Shown here: positions 26,101-38,100 of the stretch, piece after piece | How the letters are laid out: the number at the start of each line of letters is the position of its first letter | Numbering within the stretch: position 1 is the stretch's first letter | Source: Escarpia spicata | Lineage: Eukaryota; Annelida; Polychaeta; Sabellida; Siboglinidae | Direction: 5' to 3' | DNA length: 64,000 bases | Assembly: GCA_963995525.1 (NCBI GenBank) | Contig: OZ023209.1 | Coordinates: 12,965,841-13,029,840 of the forward strand | Notes under the pieces: generated by a model | Told to the model about the DNA's origin: nothing | What the model saw: the letters and a program-made list of their open reading frames with translations, nothing else | The model's database searches: none | Position numbers and translations under genes: made by a program

Positions 26101-29100
26101 ACAGGGTCTCGACGACATCGTCGTCACTCTCGCAGCTACAACATATTCTGGTGGGAGTAAAATCGTGGATCCTATTACGTGTTATACCATTTTAAGAAAA
26201 AACTGAACAAAGTCTTCCGTAACATTGCCATATTTAAAATCGTTATCATATATGTGTTCAATGTCGTGGAAACAAACTGTTAGAAAAGTCGTTTTGATTA
26301 AAGTACTTACGAAAGTAAGCCGGCGAAATCCAAATCTCGTAAAAGACATCTACATCAAAACTACTTCAAATACATGCAGTTATCGCCCATGTTGGGACGA
26401 AGCTATGTCCAGACGGACATCCTGAAAACGCCCTCACACGCACGCACGCATGCACGCATGCACGCACGCACGCACGTATACACTCACATATTATAATGAA
26501 TTTGCTAAAGCCATGCCAGAAAACTTTCAATTATTCCGAAAAGTCGTCTTTGTGCATTCTTGTTTTTCTCGTTTTTGACATTATCTAGGCCAATTTACAT
26601 TATCGTACATTTGTTTTATGTACATTCTCGTACATTTGTTTTGTGTACATCGGAACAATATATTATGTGCCATTCCGACATCAATAGACTACCGATAACA
26701 ACAATACTTACAGCGCCTCTTGACCGAATAACTCTCTCACAAGTGTCTGTATCTCCACTTCGTTGTCTTTGTTTTGACGCCCTAATTCTGACAAAACATA
26801 ATATTTGTATTTCATTAAGTATCTTTGTACCTGCATTTTTATGGCACGTACATAACTTCATAACAATTTTTTTTATGTACGAGTATTTTATATATGTACA
26901 AATGTGGACTTTTGTCTGAATTATACTTTATTATTATTAACACAAACGTGGGGCAATTTGTGAGGTATTGACCAACAGAACTGAACACGGATTGAATAAC
27001 TGAACTCCTGACTAATTTAATATTCACAATGCAGGGTGTAAAAAGAAATTACGAGTAACTGAAATTAATTACTGATGTATCATAATCGTAAGCGTTACTG
27101 AGGCCTTACGGAAATAATTATGTGCTCCAGTCACTTACCTAAAAATTCCACAAAATACAAATCCGCCTCTTCTGACGAATCGGACTTGGACATTTCTGCA
27201 CACTATAAAGTGTCGCATCTTTAGTTACGTAAAGTACAATGTCTTCATCGCAAAGCATTACAATTTATACGGGAATATATAATACTTATACATACATACA
27301 CCCACACACCCACACACGCACACACGCACACACGCACACACGCACACACGCACACACGCACACACGCACACACGCACACACGCACACCCATACACCCATA
27401 CATACACACATACACGCACAGTCATACATACGTACATACATACACATATACACACATAACACATAACACATACACACACACATATACTACATACGTACGT
27501 ACATACTTACATACGTACATACGTACATACGTACATACATACATACATACATACATACATACATACACACATACACACATACACACATATATACATATAT
27601 ACATACATACATACATACGTACGTACATACATACGTACATGCATACATACATACATAAACACATACATTCATACATACATACTTTCATACATACATTCAC
27701 ACACACACGCATGCACGCACGCACACACACACACACACACAAACACACGCACACGCACGCATGCGCACGCACAGTGCTGTTCCTCTAATACCCAGCACCG
27801 TTTCCCTCCTTGATATTACGGCTTTATCCTTTGGATGAATTAGATTGGTTGGGATTGTCCAACACAAAGTCATGTCTTCACCTGCGTTGTTTAGTTTATT
27901 ATGATTGTGTTCGGTTTTGGTTCCTATAGGCGATTAAATCCACATTATATTGCGCATGTTGTGTTTTCTTCAGCTGGGATTATGTGCTAATATTGTTTTA
28001 GCCTGAGGTTTTCTTATATTATCGTGTGCTTCAGTTTCTTCACACGAATGTCCAGCCGTCGCCGGTGATTTAATAACAATAACACTATAAGTATATTGTT
28101 GCATGTTTATATGCTACAGGCGCGTGTAGACGTAATGTCGCGTACCTTCTTGGCTTTCTGTATTTTTATTATTTGCCTCATTGAAAGGTGGCAATTAAAT
28201 TGCCGGACCGACATTCGGCCTTCAACCCATTGAATATGTCGGTGACATGGTATTTGAGAGAGAAAGGAAAGTTGATCATATCAACATAAAAATACGTGAG
28301 GATTCCAATTTTGAGAATTACTCCAGTGAATTCCAGGGCAGGGGTATATATAAGATAATAGTTCAAATAATGACTTTACGAACGTTGTACAGACGTGCTA
28401 GCACCTCTTAGAAAACAAGGTAGTTTTGCCTTTTCACAATATAATTATTTGAAATAAAACGAGCGAAAAAAATTGAGGATCTACTTTTAATCACCATGGG
28501 TGTGTTGGATGGACCAAATGAATCTATTTAATTTCGATTCAAACAAGGGGCCAACGAAATTAAAATACAACAAGTTTTTTATATTTTAACGCCGAGAGCT
28601 AGTCGTAGTGATGCTGGCTCTACAGAGTGAGCCTCGTCAACGGCTGTATGCTTTAGTGGGAGCGCACATAACATAACAGTTGCTCTCCACGGAATACAAC
28701 GATATATAGCGGTGGTTGTTTCCTCAAATGCACATTGGATAAGAGCACGCATTGAAGGGCACTTCATCTCTCGTTTACCGTTTCCCGTTACCCGTCTAAC
28801 GCCGCTCTTATCGCAGCTCCCGTTTCCCCTTTACAGTCTCATATTCCCATTGAGTTATATATATTTCAATTTCAGCAGGTGAACCCCCACAGTTAAAGTG
28901 ACAGCAAATCATTCAATTTGGAATGTTATTAGTTTAAGTAATTTTGAAATTAGAAAAAACTGGATAATTATTCAAATATATAATGTCCCACATAATACTG
29001 GAAACAACTGCTTTAGCATTGTAGCCAATGTTCTATATTCACCATCTTAAAAAACGCTCGTGGTTTCTTCAATAATTGTTAAGTAAATCAGTCTCGTAGT

Positions 29101-32100
29101 AATGTAGAATAAGTGACATGTTAAATGTTTGAAAATGCACATACGTTTTCAGGGGCGTCAACATAGTCTGGAGTGGAATGTTTTGACCAATTGCCATCTG
29201 GACTCTGCACCGGCTTGCTTCCTGTGTGCTCGTCGTATTTCAGTTGCGCCACACTGCGCATGTTTACAGGATGGCGAATAGGTTGGCGCGAAATGTCTCT
29301 CCGATTTGACCCCTGCTGTCTTAGACATCCGGCGAATCTCTCATCGGCTGCCACTGTATCGTTGCGCTTGCTCATTAAGTTGCGTAGAAGTTTGCACGAA
29401 CAAGCATCGACTTTCCAACCGCTTTGCAGCGCATTTCCTTCGTCGATCTGCGCAGGTGTGTCACTTTCTTGGCCGAACGAATCCTGTAGCTCAGTACTTC
29501 CGGCGTCTCCCTGCGCATATGTGTCTGCGCACATGTTCGACCGGAAGTGTGTGGATGGATCTTGTCTTGATCGACAGGCATGACTCTGTTGTTCAGTACT
29601 TCCGGTGTCTTCTTCAGAAGCTGTGTCTATCCACCGATTCGACTGGCCTTGGGTTCCACAGGGAATGTTTCCGTAGGTTGAACCGTCTAACTGCGCCCTC
29701 CCGGTATTGCCCTCCGTTGATGTCCCAATGCGCGTGCAGGGATTGACAATTGTCGGTCGGCATGCAAAAGAGACGCTGGACAACCCTGGTAGCTGAACAT
29801 ACATGTTGTTAATCCGAGCCGGTGTCTTAACGCGCATGTCGTGGGCGTTCCTTACAGGGCGTATGGATCGAGTTGAAGAGTTTTTTACGTCTCGTTTATT
29901 CGACTGCACACATCCGGTGCTGGCCTCCGCCCGTGCGGCAGAGCACACGTCTGGTTGGTAACCTTTTGATCGATAGGAAATAGTCTCGCACGGTGAGCCC
30001 TGAAGCAGCACACTTCCGGTGCTAACCTCTACTGATGTATCAGTGGGCATGTTTGGCGGACAGTGTAACGACTGACATGGCATGTTCATGTAGGCTGTAC
30101 TATCTAGTTGTACACTTCTGGAGCTGATTTCTGCAGGCGTCTCAGTGCCGCGTGATGAATCACATACAAGTACACTTCCATTGTCGTAGTCTGTTAGGAA
30201 TTGGTCCGAAAAATCAACGTCAGATTGCTGAAAGTGGACATTTCTGGTGTTGACCTCCGCCGCTTTCTCAGTGCTCATGTTCGTTGAATTGCACATGGAT
30301 CGACAGTGGATTATTTCGCAGGATGGTCTTTGTAGCTGCACACTTTTGGTGATAACTTCTGTCGGCGTCACGGCATTTGGAGGACTGCGCACGGATCGAC
30401 AGGGTATATTTTCGCAGGATGATCTTTGTAATTGCACATTTCCGGTATTGATTTTTTCCGGCGTCTCAGTGCGCGTGCTCAATGGATTGGACATGGATCG
30501 ACATGAAACATTATCGCAGGTTGAAACATCTATAGAAATATTTCCGTTGTCGTAGTCGGTTAGAAATTGACCCGGAACATCTCTATATTCCGATTGGGGT
30601 AACTGGGCATGTCTGGTGTTGACCTCCACCACTGTCTCTTTGCGCATGTTTGGCGAATTGCACATGGATTGAGAGGGACTGTTTTCGCGGAATGATCTTT
30701 GTATCTGCACATTTCCGATGTTTCCATTTGCCGGCCTTTCAGTTTGTATGTTTGGAAGATTGCACTTAGACCGACTCGGAACGTTCCCCTGGGTTGAACT
30801 ATATCTAGGCATACTTCCGATGCAGTCGGTTAGGAATTGATCCGAAAAATCACCAAAGTCTGATTGTTGTAACTGGACAGTTCCGGTGTTGACTCCTGCC
30901 GGCTTCTCATCATTGCGCATGTTCGGCGGACTGAGCACGGATTGACATGGAATGTTTCGGAGGGGTGATCGCTCTAATTGCACACGTCCGGTGTTGATAT
31001 CTGCCTGTGCTTCAATGCATTTATTTGACTGGCTGCGCTTGGATAGACATGCAATATTATTGCATGGGTCTGGCTGACTAACAAGAGATTTCCATTGACG
31101 GTTTATGCAGGATGAGCATCGTACACTCGTACTTCCTGTTCGAACGTCTCCAAGGTTTGGTCTCTGTAATTGCACAGTTTTGGTGTCTACTTCCGCCGAC
31201 GTTTCGGTGCACATGTTCAATTTGTTGTTTGAGGCATTATGTGAAGAGTTCCCGCTAGGTGAAGCCTGTGGTTGCATACACGGAGTATCAACTTCCGTCC
31301 ACGCACCAGTGCGGTAACAGCACCAGGTGTTTGGGAATTGACAAGAAATATCTACTACGTCTGGTTTTGGTGGCTGCACATTTCCGTTGTTCATCTCTAT
31401 TGGTGACCCGGCGCGCGTGTTCGGCATATTCCGTAATAACTGATGTGGAATGTTCTTGGCAGGTGAACTCTGTAGCTGAGTACTATCCGTGTTAACTTCC
31501 TCCGGTATGTCAGTACGATTACTCGGCAGACTGCGTGTGCATCGATAGTCAATGTTCTCGTGATGTGAATCATATATATACTTATTTCCGTTGTGGTCGT
31601 CGGTGAAGATTTGACATGAACAATAATCAAGGTCCGCTCGCTGTGACTGCATATTTCCGGAGTTTATTTCCGCCGGTGATTCAGTGCGCATATTTGGCTG
31701 ACGTCGCACGGATCGAGAGCGAATGCTTCCGAGACGCGGACTTTGCAATTGCACATTTCCGATGTTGATTTCCGCCGTTATCCCAGTGCGTATGTTCGAC
31801 TGACTTCGCGCACGTTGACGTAGACAGTTCCCATGGGGTGAGTCACATACATGCATACTTCCGGTTTTAAATTCACCTGACACGTCTCCACGGTCTGGTC
31901 TTTTTGACTGCACACTATCGGTGTTGACTTCAGCAGGTGTTTCAATACGCATGTTCAGTCGGCTGTTTGGCGATTTTCGGTATTGTGACCCTTGCAGCTG
32001 ACTGCATTGGGTATCGACTTCCGCCCATGCACCAGTGCGGTTACACGGCCGGGTGTATTGGAATTGCCACGAACTATTTCCTACTTCTGATTTTGGTGGT

Positions 32101-35100
32101 TGCACCTTTTCGGTGCCTAAATCAGCAGGTGTCGCGGTGCGTGAGTTCGACATAGTACGCAAGGATTGATATGGAACCTTTTCTCTGGGCGAACCTGATA
32201 AGAGCATTCTTTCGTTGTCGACGTCGGCTAGGTTCTGAAATGACATACCTTCAATGGCTGCTTTCTGTAAAAACACACTTCTTCCGGTGTTCACCTCCAC
32301 CGGTGTGTCAGTGTGTATCTCCGGTGGATTACGCACCGGTCGACAGGGAATGCTTTCACGGGATGATCTCTGCAACTCCTCATTTCCATGTTTCACTTCT
32401 GCCCGTGTGTCGGCGCGCATGTTCGACGGATTGCGCGCGGATCGACAGGAGAGAATTTCGTGGGGTGAATCATATCTATGCATATTTTTGTTGTCGTTGT
32501 TGGTGAGGATTTGACATGAATAATCACCAATGTCCGATCGCTGGAATTGCACATTTCCAATGTTGACTTCCGCCGCGGTTCCAGTGCGCATGTTCGGTGG
32601 ATTGCATACACGTCGACCAGGAATGCTCCCACGGGATGACTTACGCAACCCTACACGTTTGTGATTGAATTCCGCCGGTGTATCAGTGCGCATGTTCGGC
32701 AGATTGCGTGAGGATTGAAAAACAGTGTTTTTGCGGTGTAAATTCATACTTTCGTTGTCGTTGTCCGTTAGGGATTGACGTGAACAATCTCCAAGGTCTG
32801 ACCGCTGATTTCTGGTGTTGGCGTCCGCAGGTGATTCAGTTCGCATGTTTAGCTGACTGTGCACGGATTGACATAGACAGTTTCCGCGGGGTGAGTCACG
32901 TGCACGCATACTCCCGGTTGGAAATTCGCCAGACACATCGCCACGATATGATCTGACCTCAGCAGGTGTTTCAGTACGCATGTTCTGTCGGCTGTTTGGA
33001 GACTGGTGTGAATAGTTTCGGTATTGTGACCCTTGCAGTTGATCGCATTGGGTATCGACTTCCGCCCATGTACCGGCGCGGCTACACGACCGGATGTTTT
33101 GAAATCGACACGAACTATCTTCTACGTGTGATTTTGGTGGCAGTACCCTTTCGGTGTCTAATTCAGCTGGTGTCTCGGTGCGTAAGTTGCACAGAGTACG
33201 CAACGACTGACATGGACCCTTTTCTCTTGGCGACGTTAGTAAATGAATACTTTCGGAGTCTATGTTTTCGTCGGGTGAATAATATACATTCGTACTTCCG
33301 GTATTCCTCTCCACCGGTGTCTCGGCGTTCACACACATGTCAGTGCGCATGTTCGGCATAATACGTACGGACCTACAGTTAATGTTTTCGCAGGGTGAAT
33401 CGTATATATTTATGCTACCGTTGTCGGTGGGGATTTGACATGGGCAATCGCCAAGGTCCCGTAGATGTAACTTCAAATTTCCGGTGCTTGTCTCCTCCGC
33501 TTCCACGGTGCACATTTTCGGTAAACTGCATATTGATTGACAGGGAATGTTTTCGCGGGATAATCTTTGTAACTGAACACTTCCGCTGTTGTCTTCTTCC
33601 GGTGTTTCAGCTCTCATATCCGGTGGACAGCACACGTGTCGACATGGAATGTTTTCACGGGGTGAACTATGTATCGACTCACTATCGGTTATGACTTCAA
33701 TCTGAGTGTCGGTGCTCATGCTTGGCGGCTTGTTCTCGGATCTACGTACACTGTTTTCGCGGCGTGAATGCTTACTTCCGTTGTCGTCATCGGTTGGGAA
33801 TTGACGTGAAAAATCGCCGGCATCCGGTAGGGGCAATTGCACATTTTTAGTATTGACTTGAACGTCAGTGCAAGGGTTCGGCGGACTGTGCAAAGCTTGA
33901 TAAGAAATGTTTCTAGAAGACGATTTGTGAAACGGCACACGTCCGATGTTGAAATTTGGCAGACTTCGCATGGATCGACAAGGAATCTTAGTGCGCGTTG
34001 TTTTCGGCTGACGACGTGTGGATTTACATCGGCAGTTTTTGAGGGATGAGCCTTGTACGCTCGTACTCCAGGGAAGAATTTTATTCGGCACATCTCCAAA
34101 GTCGAATCTCTGCAATTGCACACTTTTGGTGTGGGGCTCAGCCGGTGTGTCAGTGCGCATGTTTACTTGGCGGCTTGTGGGTTTATGTGGAGAGTGTCCG
34201 CATGGTGATGATCCCTGTGACTGCTTACATCCGGAGTCGACAACCACAACTGTCTCTGTATGCATGTTCGACATATTGCATAAAGATTGGCACGGAGAGT
34301 TTCGGTCGTATGAATTCTGTAACTGCATATTTCTGGTGTCGAACTCTTCTGGTGTGTCAGTGTGTATGTTCAGACGACTGGCTGGTGCTGGACGTGGACT
34401 CTTTACGCGGGGTGAATCCTTTATTTGCTTACTTCCGGTGACGATTTTAAACGGCACTGATGGGTCGGTTACGGATTTAGACGAACTACCGCTCAAGTTC
34501 GATTTCACTGACTGCACACGTTGGGTGGTGACATGCACAGGTTGATCAGTGCGTGTGTTCGACATATTGCCTAGGTATTGATATGGAGTGGTTGCGACTA
34601 ATGAACTCTGCGACTGCGTGCATCCGGCGTTTGTTCTCTGAGACTGCGCACTTCCTGTATTGAACCCCAACGGTATGTCTGTGCGCATTGTCTGTAGACT
34701 AGGTATGGATCGTCGTCGGATGTTTACTCGAGGTGGACTCTGGGACTGCGCACTTCCGTTGTTGGTTTCCGCTTCCTCCGGTGTCCTAGTGGGCATGTCC
34801 ACCCTGCTGCTTGAACACTGATGAAACGAGTTTCCGCACGGTGACCCTTGTAACTGTCTACTTCCGGTATTGACTTCAGATGATGAAACAACACGCTTAC
34901 CCGCATCAGTGCGCAACTTTCGGTTACCACATTGGGATGGTGGCGGATTGCTTACGCGGGATGACATCTGAACATTTCTGGTGTCAAACTCCGGTGGTAT
35001 CTCATTGTTCAAGCTACTGACTGCTTGATGCATAGTACCTCCTCTAGGTTCTTGCAACGACTCCACGCTTCTACCACTTTTTTCCGGCGCCTGTACATGT

Positions 35101-38100
35101 ATATTAACGGAAGTCGAGGCACTTGTAGGTCGATGTGAAAGCTGTTCTCGTGTTTCCACCTGAATGTGCCTGAGTGGGTTCGCGCCTGGCAAGCTGTAGA
35201 CCAACATAGAAACAGACGGATTACATTTCATACATAAGGCCAGACATTGATCCTAATCACGAAATGAATATCAGACCCTGTTGCCGGGGCCTTATCGTGG
35301 ATATTGTGTTTTATTTTCTTTACATGACATGTCCGTGTGTTTTTCTCATTATAACCTTAGGAGGAGAGCATGATGGTTGTGTATACTTTAATTGTGTGTG
35401 GTTATATGCGTGCGTACGTATGGTGTCAACACTTTCCACCTGCAACTATGATGTTGATCCTTTAATCAGCTTTATACAGTTTTATGTTATTGATGTGTTA
35501 TTCAGTGTACATTCAATAGTAGGCAACGAGAACAATACCATCCAAGGCAACACATAGCAGATTCCTAGGTACTACCATACATCCACCTCAACACAGCAAC
35601 AAATCAAGGTATTAGCATTACAGTGTTTTGATTGTAAACTCGTTGGCACTAGAATCCTTTGCGAGGGGAGTTGCTCACCTCCCAATTATTACTTACTTAC
35701 GTACTTAATTATATGCATCGTTCCTCCTTGTACATCGGCCGTGGACAACAGCTCTCTGGAGTCCTCTGTCCAGACTCCAGGACACTTCTTTCCAATTGTT
35801 TTCAGGTGTCGCCCATCTGCTTAGTGTCTGCCTGGAGGTCCCTTCGCCAAGTGTTCTTCGGCCGGCTTCTTTTTCTCTTGCCTTGGGGATTCCATGTCAG
35901 GGCTTGACTGATGATGCTTGACGCTGCTTTCCGAAGCGTGTGGCCAATCCATCCCCATCTTCGTCTTGTGAGCTCATCCTCGGCAGGCAGTTGGTATCTC
36001 CACAAGTCAATGTTGCTGAGCGTGTCTGGCGAGTGGACCTGGAGGATTCTTCTGAGCAGTTGTTGATGAAGGTATGTACTCTGTTGATGGTGGTATTTGT
36101 TGTCCCCCACGTCTCAACTCCATACAGCAGGACTGACTTCACATTGGAATTAAATAACCGTATCTTTGTGTCTAATGACAACACTTTGAAGCTCCAGACG
36201 TTCATGAGCTGTAGAAATGCTACTCTCGCCTTGCCAATCATTGCTCTGACATCTGCATCTGTGCCGCCCTGCTTATTGATGACCCTGACCAAGTAGGTGA
36301 AGGCCTCTACCTATTCAAGTGCACTTCCTTCCAGTGTGACTGGGTATATTAACTTTGAGGACGTTCATCGTTCCTTTATGGATGTTGAGGCACACTTGTG
36401 AGAAGATGGCTGCCAGTTATGTTGTATTGTCCTGCATATGCTGGTGGCTGTGGGACAACAGTGTCAGATCATCGGCGAATTCTAGGTCTTGTAGTTGTGT
36501 TCATGGTGTCCAATGGATTCCATTCCTCCTCTGTATCGTGCACTTCTTCATAATCCAATCAATGGACAAGAGAACGAAAGCCTTGTCTAACTCCAGTCTC
36601 ATTTCAAAACAACTCATAAACTGTTCTCCATGGATTATTATTTTGCAGCCCGTTCCTTTATAGCTGTTCTTGATCAGGTTGACCAGTTTGGTTGGTACTC
36701 CATAACATTGTAGTAGTTTCCTCAGGATCTCCCTGACTACACTGTCGAATACCTTTTTTCGAAGTCGATGAAGCTGATGTAAAGAGAGCAGTTCCACTCC
36801 TAGGATTGCTCTACTATGACGCGCAGTGTTGCGATCTGATCCACGCATGACCTGTACTGATGGTTTGCTGATCTCTTAGCAATGGGTCGAATGTGTCTTT
36901 TATCCTTTCTTAGATGATCCTGTTGAGGACATTCCTTGGCACTGACAGAAACAGAAACCTCCCAATTCGCCAAACTCTAAAATAAAAACTTTTTTTGATA
37001 TACATCTTCGGTTGATGCTTCAGTGGCAAACGGTCGAAAAAGCAAATGAACCTAGAAAGAGGCGGATAAACTTGGGCATTTGGGATGAGAAATGTCCGCA
37101 ATGTCCCGAAATTCAGCTTATCAATGTGTAGCTGTATAGACACCGGATTAATTTTAGCGGGTGGAAGGAGACCACGATAGTAATAAGAAGCCCTCCTACT
37201 CACGATATCATCATCAATATCAGCACCATGGGGAGGTGCATCAAAGAGCATCTCTTTCTCGAATCCAGCGAGAATGAGACAATTGTGGCAACATTAACCG
37301 TAGAGTAACACTTAATACCATTAAAAACAATTATGAAGGCAAAAAACAAATCGCAGACATCGAACTGGAGAAAACGACAAGTCAGTAAGGGAGAAATGAG
37401 AGGAGACCAGGCGGCGTAAGCGGACGCTTTCCGACTGGCCCATACTGACCTGGTCAAATTGAAGTCGGACGTATTCTCCGGGTCGAACATTTTAGGCATT
37501 ATTCGCTCGCGTATCACCAGAAGCGGAATGACTTCGTCGACGTCCTTCCGGTGCAAGACTTTACACAGGGCCTCCTGAACGGTGACACCCAATGTGTAGA
37601 CTTCATTAACTGTACTTAGTGAGCGTGTGCGTGTCTGTGCGTGTGTGTATGCGTGCGTGTGCGCGTGTACGTGCGTGTGTTTGATATACCTGTGGCTATA
37701 AACGACCTCGGCTATATCATGATACGAAACAGTTTCACGAAATCCCAAAATACGTTGCTTGCTGCGAGAATCCACTGTAGTAATTAATTATTAAACACAT
37801 TTTCAGTGCAATTACCGTAGAGTATTGTTATTATTGGTACGATGTATGTTCGAAGTAAACAAAATGACCCCAGTTATTAAAGGGATTCTTTGAGAATTTT
37901 AATATCTTTGTAATGCACGCAATTATTAGGTAATCCTGTTAATATGATTATTTCATGTAATGCTATGCCTTTATTTCATTAGAATTATGTTTTATTAATC
38001 ACTAATGACCCTAACAATATATCGAAAAATTAACTCCGCGTACGCGGAGTTTCTACTTTGGGCCCACCTTCACGACCCGTATATGCTCATGAATATTCGG

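Noticed and set aside
27239..27772. Cys/Val/Tyr-rich frames in both strands
   Set aside because: Produced by CA/ATAC microsatellite sequence.
29173..34545. Plus-strand frames of 70-175 codons opposite the giant exon
   Set aside because: They are antisense shadows of the repeat ORF, repeated with its period and much shorter than it.
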